Shown here piece after piece: positions 1 through 10,479 of a stretch of 64,000 bases of DNA; within the stretch, counting starts at the first letter, position 1, and each line of letters begins with the position of its first letter. Source of the stretch: Turbatrix aceti (lineage: Eukaryota; Nematoda; Chromadorea; Rhabditida; Panagrolaimidae); NCBI GenBank assembly GCA_963969345.1, contig OZ017766.1, positions 2,604,001-2,668,000 of the forward strand. Direction: 5' to 3'. The notes beneath the pieces are model-generated. The model saw only the letters and a list, made by a program, of their open reading frames with translations. It did not search any database and was not told the DNA's origin. The translations under genes were made by a program, and so were the position numbers.

Positions 1-471
1 AGCGAGCCTGTCTTGAATAACACTCACAACAAAGAGGGCTCCGAATAGCAAAATAGGTGGATCTCGTGACTCGCCTGCTTGAGACTGCAGTCAGAGATCA
101 GCCGTTCAAAGGGCAGGTTTTGGTGAGTCACAGGTTTCGAAAACCCGGCTTGGAGGCAACAAGGGGGGGGGCAGGTGTGTGATTTATCCCGGCTCGCAGC
201 TGATGGCATGTTTTTTTCTAAGAATCATAGGCGGCTGAGTCATGCTATGCGGCCTGGGCTCTGTTATTCTAATGCAAGAGGTCAGACGACCAGAGAGGGG
301 CGAATGTTCGTGTTCGTTGAAGAAAATAATTCTTTTATTTTTTCGTCTTCGTTCACGAACAAGAAAAAACTACTGTTCCTTTATCCCTGGACCGAATAAT
401 ATGTAAACAACGAAGAAAACAACCACTGACTTTGCAAAAGCCGCAGTCATCAGAAGACCCCAAAAACTCAC

Positions 472-1293
472 CCAGTGAATGAGGATAACCTTTCTCTGCG
501 TGAGCCCGACACTCGAGAATGTTGCGAAACCGTATTGTACCCGAGTGACGTCGAACGAGTCGATGAGTTCCCGGATGCCGCCTTCTGAAAAACGGAGAGC
601 TGTGGATCAGCTGTCAGCTGGGCAACAATGAATGCATATTTGAGGAGGCCAGATTCATCTCGCTTGCGCACGCGAGATGATTGTGGTTTTGTAGGTTGTG
701 GCAAGTAGGCAAACAAAGCGATGTGCTTTGTTTTTTTGTAGGGACGTCTGGTTTTTTGGGTTACGCGTTGAACATTCTTAGAACCCGGATCAAAAAGAGA
801 GTGCGTGAAATGAAAAAGTGCCGACCGTCGAGCAGACACTTTGCTCTTCTACGAGCACTTTTGCACTCCAAAACAAAACGAAAGCCGCGCGCGTGTTCTT
901 CAAAAATAAATCAGGTCGAAATTTGGAGTGAATGGAGCGGATATTTTGCGAGACTCACTCACCTCCTTCCGAGCCGAGCGTAACAACTGGCGACGATGCG
1001 TTCTCATACTCAAAAATTGCCCTGAAAGAAGCGTAGTTGGTTATTTTTACACTTTTTTAGCCATTGAGTTTGTTGGCAGATGTTTCCGTTCCCTTTCATT
1101 CATTTCGTTCTGCCACAGGCCATCACAGGTGACAGCTGGTCTTTCACGGGCCCCCCTACCACCCGGACATACACATTGAGTCCGGCTGGAAAAAGCACTG
1201 ATTAACTGACCATTCGTTGCCGGTGGTACTTGATGACACCCGGTTGAACGAGTCGAGGAGCTCCTTTTCGTGCACCACGAACACTGCTGACAT
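472..1293 (-). CDS. DBNL: Drebrin-like actin-binding protein, N-terminal ADF-H part (partial)
   Basis: This is the 5' end of a gene that continues beyond the left edge. Three exons join in frame on the minus strand: 1293-1211, 1021-963 and 584-472, giving 85 residues. The last exon ends in phase 0 at a GTGAG donor (TGG|GTGAG). The peptide follows the actin-depolymerising-factor homology fold of drebrin-like/Abp1 proteins: an N-terminal helix (ELLDSFNRV), then NEWAIFEYE (compare the family's WALFTYEG), EGGIRELIDSF, and YGFATFSS..QRKVILIHW, where the family has YAFCRVKD...FVLINW. Known family members bind F-actin and link it to endocytosis through a C-terminal SH3 domain, which is not in the window. 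The start chosen is the ATG at 1293; a TTTGCAG acceptor about 27 nt upstream (near 1319) fits a trans-splice site. The next exon was not found in the remaining 470 bp, so that intron must cross the edge. The family call rests on the fold pattern only. Confidence 0.78.
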
Positions 1294-3745
1294 TGTCGGG
1301 CTGCGATTCAACCGCCTGCAAAGCATCAAAATGTTTATTAGAAATCACTGTGCGGCGTTCGAACATGGCACCGCTAAATAAGAGGGCTGCCGGCGTGTAC
1401 CAGAAATCAGGAGAGCCGCGGTGAGGGAATGGCACGTACGCGTGCACGCAAGCATGACCCGGCCCCGGCGAGTCAGGAAAAGGCGAGAGCGAGTGCGAAT
1501 GCTTTTGTGTGAATCACCTTGACTCCATTTGATTCATCGCTTTTCGTCTACCAGTAAAAATAGCGGCCAGCTGATCACGGACAGGACAGTTTATGGCTTC
1601 GCGCACCGGTGCACGGGAGCATGCGAAATCGAGGAAGACGTCCTTTTGGCACACTTTTAAGGTTTACGGTTTCAATTCCACGAAAAAAAACAATCAAAAT
1701 GCGCGATTTACAGCAACGATCGCGCGTGCTGGTGCAAAAAACGCTCATGCGTGGCGGCATCCTTCTTTTGTTGCGCGTGTAAAGCTGCCGCATCGCAGTT
1801 AGCCCCGAATGGTTCTCATGGTTGACGGAATTCTTCTACAAATTGGGCCGGTCATAAAATTGATTTTAGGCAGCGGCTTTTTTCAGGCATTTTAAATTAG
1901 CACCGTTATCGACGCCAGAACGCGTGTAAAAATTGATAAATTTGATGTTGAAGATAATTGTTGTGGACCTCCTGCGAAGGGTCTGGCTCGATCGGCACAC
2001 GAAAAACAACAACAAGCAAAACGCGTTCGATAAAAAGAGGACCGCGGTAGGGTTAAAAGTTGCGGCGACGAAGCTGCATTGCTTCTCCGTTCTCTTCGGT
2101 CGGTTTTACAAGAGATAAGCCCACCAGGACGACATCCAGCGGCTGCAGCTAGCCGCTTAGCTAGGTGCATCAGCCCGCGGACTCGGGGATTGTTCCTAGG
2201 GGCTGACTGGCTGGCGGGAATTAAAGCCCGAGCACGCACAGGTGATGCGGGTGAGCACCGTTATCGACGAGTTGACGACCAAGAGTCCTCTGGGCAGGGG
2301 GTGAAGAGGTCATCATCCACCGACGAAGACGATCTCCTCGCTCCTGGTCGACCGGGATCCGTCGATGACTCTGCTTTCACTTGCAGGAGCTTGTTTTCGG
2401 AAGAGACAAAGAAGAAGAACGCGGACTGATTCTTCGACCCTCTCCCGGAAAAAAAGGTTACGTTCCACGCGGCGGGGAGGGGGCGAAGGGGAAGAGGGGG
2501 AGGTCAAGTTGCGTGCTGCTGCACTCTTCTGTGCCCCTCGTTTTTCATGATACCGGGAGGCAAGTAGGGGTGCAAAACTGTCACCTAGCCGAATCGATTA
2601 GCACCGGCATGCGCTCCGGTCGAGAGAAGGCAAAAGCGATTGGTTCTTGGAAGAAAGGGAAATTAAAATTGAGCCCCCCCCCCTCCCCAGCAGTCATCCA
2701 CCGATCGGTAGGTCGATCGATGCTATTGATCAACGACCCACTGGGGGACAGCTTTGAAAAGGACGGGAGCGTTCCTCCTTTCTTCTTCGCCGGTCGGACC
2801 ATTCATGTTTAGTTTTTTGCATTCGAGGCGACTCTTGCAGCATGACCGTCGTCGCTTCGTCTTGCTTGTGTTGTTGTGTTTGTTTTATGCAAACACACGG
2901 CCCCTCAGGAGAGATACCTTCGGCGGTAGGTGTTGCACGTTGAACGTTGAACGTCACCGGATACAAATGTATGCCGCTTGAATACATTGCTTTGATCGTC
3001 TTCTTCCGGATGTGAAAACCAATGACAGGCGCTGTTGCATAACGGAATATGAAAAAACAAAATGGACAGATTTATTCAGAAAAAAAGTATCAACAAATTA
3101 GACCTTTGTCAACAACTCGTTTGCAACATGCTCATTATTGAGGTTTTTGAATCGTTTGCATTTGCAAAAATCAACTTTTAAATCATACAATAAGAACTGT
3201 TCATTTTTTTTTAATTTAAAAACAGCCACAAAAATAGGCTCCCAAATTTTTTTTTTGTTGCATTCATGCTTTGTTCGTCTGCCTCTTTCCGTCTTCTGGC
3301 CCAACTAGTCGCGTCATGTTTTTCCCTCTTCGACGGTTCCGAAGTGCAGTTTTTTGGTTTCAGACTCGCTCATGCGCCATCGCTGATTTGCTCAACCAGC
3401 TTCGAACAAGTTTGCAACAGCCGAGCGTTCAAACTGGGCACTTGCACCCCTTAATTATCACTTTCACCGCCAGAGGAGCGATCAGTGACTGCACCCGCCA
3501 CTCCACTAGCGACGTGGTAACGTGGCGACCTCTAATCACCGCTGCTGGCGATAACGTCTTCGTCCTCGTCCGAGCCCGGCCGTGTTTTTTTCAATGCGTT
3601 GATTCAACTATTTTTTCTCTCTCCCAGAGCCACGACGACGACGTAAGCTGAGGTTTTCGTCGCGTCGAATAAAGAAAAAGTGACGCGCCGTCACCGACGA
3701 CCGCGATTTTTTGTTGCTCTGCCTAAATCTTGCCAAACTCGTCGA
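1294..3745. other. Intergenic spacer between divergent drebrin-like and TMCO4 genes
   Basis: The two flanking genes point away from each other, so this 2.4 kb should hold both promoters. It is moderately GC-rich near 2.1-2.8 kb and A/T-rich near 3.0-3.3 kb. No open frame here has splice sites plus a recognisable family pattern. A short non-coding leader exon for the right-hand gene is possible near 3627-3645 (CCCAG acceptor followed by a GTAAGC donor), but this is a guess. Confidence 0.5.
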
Positions 3746-5975
3746 ATGACCGACGAAACCACTCTCGCCATATCTTCGCCGCCCGCGGCGATCGCGCCGC
3801 CGCCGACGACTCCGGTCTTGACGCCGACGAAAAAGTTGTCTAACGGAGGCGGCATCCTTGCCATGCCCCGCAGCCGCCAGGGCTCCTCCAGCAGCAACCA
3901 GTCGACGCCGACGAAGGGCAGCCGGCCTTCCTTCCTGCTCAGCACGTTCCCCTCAAGACAGAGCAGCCGGTCGTCTTCCAATGGAAATAGCTCCGGTGAG
4001 TTTGTTTTTGGCTGAATTGTTCGATTGTGCTTTTTAGGAGCCCCTGCCACTCCGACGCGGACTGTTCCCACGGCGTCGGAGCTCAAAGAGCACCTCCAGC
4101 CTGCGAGCCGCTTTGCCTTCGCCAAGCTGGTCATCACAGTCCTGCGACTCGACTTTCACCGTCCAGATGACGCCTCTGTTACGAAATTCTGCTCCGAGGC
4201 AGTCGACCTCATCATTCGGCACTGCGCGTTGCCGAGGGGCACAAATGAAACGCTCAGACAGGTGCTCGCGACCGGCGAAGGCCTCGGCGACATCGCAGAA
4301 CTCATCACGGTCATCAAAGAGGACCCCTACATTGCAGAGCACAGCATGCTCCTCCTCATCGGCTCGGTGCTCACGATGGTCGTCGAGAAAGGCAACTACG
4401 ACGCCCGGTATCGGGTCATGCTACGGCACCTCTCGGCCCTCCTCGGCGTCTGCTGGGACGCTTTCGAAGAAGTCGAAGACACGCTCACGCACCTCATGAT
4501 CAACGACCAGTACATTGAGAGCCAGTAGGTTTTTTTTAAGCGGACGGGAATGATAACAATCATTTGAAGGCTCGAACTCAGCGAACACTGTCGCGAAGGG
4601 TTGGTGGGGTGTTGTTTTTGTGGTTGTGATCAGAGCTTTTATTTTTCCGTTGTCATCAGACCTTTTGTTCCCCGAAAACACCCGGCGTTTCAGAGGATCC
4701 GCGGAGTCGCGAGAGAAGAATGCTAGACTCAAGAAGATCAAGCGGTACGCCATGATAGGCGCTGCTGGCGGTGTCGGGGGCGTGCTCATCGGCCTGACCG
4801 GGGGCCTGGCCGCTCCCTTCATCGCTGCGGGGGCGGGCGTCGTCATCGGCACCGGCGCGGCTGCTGGCATTGCGACCACGGCCGGTGCCGCTGTCTTGGG
4901 CTCGGCTTTCGGCGTCGCGGGGGCCGGCCTGGCTGGCTACAAGATGAACAAGCGGGTCGGGGCCATCGACGAGTTTGAAGTCGAGACGCTCAGCGACGAG
5001 AACAGCCTGCACGTCGTCCTCTGCGTCAGCGGGTGGATCGATGACGTGAGAATTATTTCAGCTTTCCTCGGTGTATGTTTTACGTTCAAAGTTCTTCAGG
5101 CCTCGCCAAACGCCTTTCGCTCCCAGTGGCGGCATCTGTGGATGTCGAAGGAGCAATACACGCTGCGGTACGAGTCCAAATACCTCCTCGAACTCGGCAA
5201 GGCCATCGACTACCTCATGTCCTTCGCCGTGTCCTACGCCATCCAGCACACCCTCATGGAGACCGCGCTGGCAGGACTCATCGCGGCCGTCGCCTGGCCC
5301 GTCGCGCTGCTCTCGGCGTCTTCGGTCCTCGACAACCCGTGGAACGTCTGCGTCGCGCGGTCCAAAGAGGTCGGCGAGCACCTGGCCGAGCTCCTGCTCA
5401 CGAGACAGCACGGCAAGCGGCCGCTCACGCTCATCGGCTTCTCGCTGGGTGCCCGAGTCATCTACCACTGCCTGCTCGAGATGAGCAAGCGGCCCGACTG
5501 CCACGGCATCATCGAGGACGTCGTCCTGCTGGGCACTCCGGTCTCGGCTTCGCCCAAGCAGTGGAAGCAGATATGCACCGTCGTCGGGGGAAGGGTCATC
5601 AACGGCTACTGTAACACGGATTGGCTCCTCAGGTGAACATGAAAACTTTTGTTCAAGTATAATATTTACAAGATGGGCTTCAGATTTCTCTACCGAGCGA
5701 TGTCGGTGCAATTCACAATCGCTGGAACGGGGCCGGTCGACAACAAGGAGGAGAAGAAGATTGTCAACTTCAACCTGTCCCACATCGTCAAGGGTCACAT
5801 GGACTACTCGAAGAAGCTTACCGAGGTACTCGACGCCGTCGGCGTCAAAGTCACGCCTAGGTCAGCGAACTCGACGGAAAATCTTCATAAGTACGAGCAG
5901 GAACAGGAAGAAATGATCAGCAAGGAGCCGACTTCGACCTCCGACAGTCCTCTTTCGTCGCCGACCAAAGAATAA
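3746..5975 (+). CDS. TMCO4: TMCO4-like DUF726 transmembrane and coiled-coil protein
   Basis: Five exons join in frame: 3746-3995, 4038-4524, 4694-5045, 5100-5632 and 5684-5975, giving 637 residues. The 5' flank has an upstream in-frame GTG, but the first ATG is at 3746. The first 100 residues are Ser/Pro-rich and probably disordered. A glycine/alanine-rich hydrophobic stretch (about residues 258-310, AAGGVGGVLIGLTGG...) forms the membrane hairpin typical of the family. The C-terminal half is the DUF726 alpha/beta-hydrolase-like domain, with the nucleophile elbow G-F-S-L-G in LTLIGFSLGARVIYHCLLEM, then VVLLGTPVS and GRVINGYCNTDWLLRFLYR, as in animal TMCO4. The family's substrate is not established; a lipase-like activity is an inference from GxSxG. 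AATAAA lies at 5988-5993, 13 nt past the stop. The gene converges with the GPCR gene that starts 276 bp further on. The exon 4-5 acceptor was placed at 5683 (CTTCAG) because it alone keeps the conserved LLRFLYR junction. Confidence 0.93.
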
Positions 5976-6250
5976 CAACCCCAGTCAAATAAATTATTGC
6001 TGTCCGAATCGGGTTGAGTGATATCGATAAACAGAGCGTAGTAGTTTTTGGAGTTGATGAGCCTCTTTTTCTGTAAAAGCCCAAAACTTTGTGTAGCAAT
6101 TAATTTATTGGCCAGCTATGCTTTTGCGTGAAACTATCAATCTACTATTGCACAATCTGCATGTACACGTTTTCCCGAAACCAATTGAAACGGAGAGCAG
6201 GGTGGGTAAAGCACAATCGTCAGGGGTGGCAGAAAACATCTACAAGGGCA

Positions 6251-8212
6251 TCAGAGGAACTCCGTCTCGCCGTCCTTGTCGACGAGTGCGTTTTCTTCGT
6301 TACCGGTATCGATGGGGGACTGAGAGCAGGAGCGATCAAGCTTTCTGGTAATCGTGGCATCGTTGTCGTCGAGTGAGATCTTGAGAGGGGAGCCCTGGCT
6401 GCCGCCCTTGTTGGTGTCGTCGGAGAGTGAGAGTTGCTCCAGAATGCACTTGGAAGGCGGCAGGCGGCGCATAGGCGATCCGCGTTCGATGATACACGTT
6501 TTGTTGTTGCGTAGGCTGTAAAGGGGTGACTATGAGTCAAATGCATGTTTTTTTGGTTCTAATCCCGTGAACACAGTGAAACGTTGGCAGACAAAATGCG
6601 GAAAACACTCATCAGCCTGACGCATAGTTTTTTAAGCACTTCCTTATTGCTTCCCGTTCTTTTAAAAAATGTGCATTGAATCATCCCTGTCCGGTTTTTT
6701 TCTAAACCTACCACATGCCAATGCTGTAGCGATGAATGAAGGCTCTGAGCTCCGCATCGACTTCGGGTATCCTAAGCGAGTAAATGAGCGGATTCATGAG
6801 ACTCTTGCCGAGGATGAAGCTGAGCTGGACGCAGCTGAAGAAGAACAGCACGCGGAAATGCTGCTGCTTCAGCAGGTTGCAGGTGTCGCACGTGATTGTG
6901 AAATGTATCGTAGCCGGCGCCCATCCGATGAAGAAGCTCGAGCAGATGAGCAGCGTGGTCCAGAGCGTTCGATTCTCCCTCGACACCCGCTTCTGGGCAG
7001 ATCGACTAGCCCGCCAGTGATTTGCCTGCGTTCTGAGCATGCAGAGCAGCCGGGTGTAGCACCAGGAAATGAAGATGAAGTTGAGCACCAGCAGCCCGGA
7101 TACCGAGCGACGGAAGATTCTCGAGTGGTAGAACTCGACGTTGGTGCAGTCCGAGTAGCCCTGGCCGGGCAGGAAGGACGCGAGACCGAAAAGAATGCCC
7201 GGCGGCACGGTCCACGCGACGAGGCACAGTATAAACGCGACCTTCCGCAGCTTCTCCTTGTTTGTGTACGGCCTGACGATGGAGATGTAGTGGTGTATGG
7301 AGATGATGAGCAGGTGCAGGGTGCCGGTGATGAGGCCACCCGTGCGGAGCATCTCCAGCGTCAGCGAGAAGCAAGGATCGACCTCGGTCCCTTTGACCAT
7401 GGGCAGGTAGCTGTTGTACAGCAGCGAAAGCGCGACGATGGATGACGTCCTAAACGACCACGAGGATTAGCTACATGCTTGCTTTTTATCAGGTGGTTAT
7501 TTCTGGATGCACCGTTGACGTGGATGCAACACACCGCAACTTTTTCTCTTGTCAAACAAAGAAAAACACGCTGGTAATTTCTATTCAGCGCTTGGAAACT
7601 CAATTTAGACGCTGCCGCTGACGTCGCTATCATTACCACTAATTGTAAGCAGTATGGCAATTTAAGCGCTTCATAAAATGAAGTTTCCTTTTTAGTTCGT
7701 CTGCGCAGAAAGGACAGTGTATGTGCATTTTTAAATAATGGAAGTAGTACATCTGTTGCCCTTTCCGAAGCCCCAGAAGCACTCTACTTCCGTCAGAAGG
7801 AATGCAAAGCTACAGGCAAAATAACTGCTAAAATAAAGCCGTTTGTTGATTCAAGGATTTTTTGACGCCAAAATTCTTGATAAAGCTTGCTTTTGAATAC
7901 GAAAAAATAGATGTTTAAAAAATTGCTACCATTGAGCAGGTCAAAAAAGCCTCTTAAAGGTCGAAAACCAATAAACATAAACTTCACGCGGGTTTTTTCA
8001 TTTGGTCGATGAACTCACCAGATGTCGCTGATGGTCAGGCTGAGAATGAGCGTCACAGTGGCACTCTTCACTTTGGTCATCCGCAGCGCGAAGATGACCA
8101 GTGCGTTGGCCAGCACGCCGAAGGTGCTGATGATGAGGAAGATGGGGATGACTATTTTGTACATGCGCTCTTGGTACACGCTCAGCTCTGTGTCGTCGAC
8201 TTCCTCCTCCAT
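6251..8212 (-). CDS. Rhodopsin-family (class A) G-protein-coupled receptor
   Basis: Three exons, 8212-8019, 7449-6712 and 6515-6251, encode 398 residues with seven hydrophobic segments. The start is the ATG at 8212: the longer upstream frame begins with TTG, and a TTTGCAG acceptor near 8290 suggests a trans-splice site. TM1 carries G-x-x-x-N (Asn36) and TM2 the SLTISD aspartate (Asp62). TM3 ends in SIHHYISIVRPY, so the DRY motif reads His-His-Tyr. TM6 has FFIGWAPA, and TM7 has NPLIYSLRIPE followed by a probable helix 8. The cytoplasmic tail from the third exon is Ser/Thr-rich and ends GETEFL. The TM7/helix 8 pattern and short extracellular loops look most like the melanocortin/cannabinoid/lysophospholipid/adenosine group, but an amine- or peptide-type orphan is possible and no ligand can be named. 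The first intron is long (569 nt); the second is 196 nt. Confidence 0.88.
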
Positions 8213-9929
8213 CTTTGCCGGGGGGAATTGGAGGTGATTGGAGGTGAAGACAGGGGTTACCGTAAAAAAACGGGTCTTCTGCAAAGCAGCTTACGGTTGA
8301 GTTGGAACAATGCAATTTGTGTCTAGCACGAAAAAGTACATACAATACATACACCGCTTCTCGGAGTAAATGAAGATTACATCGGGCAAAAAGAACAAAA
8401 ACAATTCCCAGAACGGCGTTGAGCTATTTCTGGGGCCGCTTGGGGGGTTTTAGAGTTTACCGAGTTTGTACAAAACCTGGCAGGATTAGCATGGAGCCAG
8501 GGGGGATAATGGGAGGGATCATGGAGTCGCAGCGGGTTCAAATATTTACAACCAGGCCAGTGGGGCAATTAGAGTGATTTATTTGGACGGCAGTGGACTG
8601 CATGTTTTTCAAGTGCCCCTTTTATGACAATCGTGAGCTTTACCGCAACACAGACTCTATTTTTTATTACCTCAGGGGATTACCTACTACGCATTACGGT
8701 AGAAGTTGCCCAAAAACAAGCTTTAATCTGTATTCCTGTATTACTAATTTCCCGGTCAGCTGTTGGGTACACCGAGATTATCCACGTATGTAAAAGACAC
8801 GATGACATTCATCTGGGCATTCTGCAATTAGCAAGCAGGAAGAATTAGGCACGGAGGAAGCCAACAAGACAAACAACGTGACAAAGGCGCCGAAACACAA
8901 AAAAAGTTAATTTATTGTGGAATCCAGAAAGACAGTTGATGCGGTCACAAAAAATATGTGCGAGATGAAAGCAAAAATGTTTTGCGATGTTTAAAAAACA
9001 ATAATGCTGTTTTAACACGGATAACGATAACAGGAGGTGGCAGACAAACACCGTCGATATGCCAGGGCACTTTGAAAAAAATTATGTAATCATTGTTTCG
9101 CGGAGATGAAAGTATCATATTCTTATCCCTTCTTTGAGAGCCCTGGAAAGTCTGCTCTGACTGAAAAAAAACAATGCCAGCCGAAACCCCGCTCCTTCTA
9201 GAATTCAGTCTCGCTGAACTTTCGTGGAATTTATTACATGCTACCTATGTTAAAGGTCATGTTGGTGTTTGGCTTGCTCAAAACTTCCTGGGTACTGTCC
9301 CAGGAGACAAAAAAAAGTTGTTACAGGCAATAAAAACAACCACAAAAAGTTTTACGTATCAATAATTGCTCGGTAAAAAGCACAAAGTAGGTTTTTTTTA
9401 ATCGTTGATGAACAAATTGGTATCGAAAGGATCTCCTAACTCAAACTATGAGTGTATTTTGGCCCTGCGCAAATGCGGACGTAAGTAAGCACACATCGGC
9501 ACTTATAATTGTGCAAATGACTGGTCAATTTGAAGTTATAGCTCTGCCCCGAGTAGGATCTAATAGCACCAGCCAAAGGAAGCGTATTTGCTTACAATGC
9601 ACTTTCTAAATTTGTTTTTTTTTTGTTAAAAATAGTTTATTTTATTTCTCAGAATTGTGGAGTTATTAGTTTTGGAATTTTGTCTCCAGAGGAAAATAAT
9701 TATTTTACAAAAATAGAAAAGTCCAAAAAATGGGGTTAATAAAAGAGCAAGGAACAATTCTGTCTTTTTTGTTAGTCAAAAATGTACACGCCCTGAAAAC
9801 GAGATCCTATCCATGAACTTTGGGCAAAACAACGCATACGTCGTCGATTTAACAGAAAGGGGACACAAAATCGCGGATGCCAGGTCTCATCGCGTTGTCA
9901 CCGTGACACATGTGTGATAAATGCACGGT

Positions 9930-10231
9930 GTCATGTTCAAAAAAAGGCCCTGAAGCCAATTTTTGTTTTTTATGCTCGCGGTCACTTTGGTAGACTTTAG
10001 CATGTCCCAAAGATTGATTCTAGCTTTTCAGGCTTTTTATCTGACAATATTGGGCATCGCCACAGGCATTGAAAAAAACATGAAACTTTCAAACGTTGTA
10101 ACTTTGTGCAAAATGATCCGATAAAAGGTGCACGTGGCTTAAAGTTATATCTGGGACATGCCAAAGCCTACCAAAGTGACCGTGGATGTACAAAACAAAA
10201 ACTGGCTTCAGGGCCTTTTTTTGAACATGAC
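9930..10231. repeat. Imperfect foldback (long inverted repeat) element
   Basis: The left arm (9930-10014) and right arm (10149-10231) are imperfect reverse complements over about 80 bp, separated by about 134 bp. Matching blocks include CAGGGCCTTTTTTTGAACATGA, read on the plus strand at the right arm's outer end, plus ACCAAAGTGACC and GGGACATGC. Similarity stops sharply outside GTCATGTTC and inside the GGGACATG block. This shape fits a foldback or MITE-like non-autonomous DNA transposon that has drifted. No target-site duplication could be confirmed by eye. Confidence 0.75.
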
Positions 10232-10456
10232 TCCTTTTTTGCGCGCGCAAGCTTGTTTGAAGAGAAAAAGAAGCTGATCGCGCGCGTTTTCTTGAGTGCG
10301 CGCTATAAAAGCCCATGGATGACCGCTTTCCGGTCACTCCTTTTTTTCGCGTGTTACGTCATTCGAAGCGCCGAAACACGGGCTACAAGATGTGCTATCA
10401 CAATGTACTCCCCTCGGAGAACCCCGCCAGTGGTGACCAAAAAACCACACATTTTA

Positions 10457-10479
10457 TACGGTAATCAGCAATTACCGTA
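10457..10479. repeat. Short perfect hairpin TACGGTAAT/ATTACCGTA
   Basis: Two 9-bp arms are perfect reverse complements around the 5-nt loop CAGCA. Related ATTACCG or GTAATTACCGAG strings occur at several other places in the window (see findings). Confidence 0.7.
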
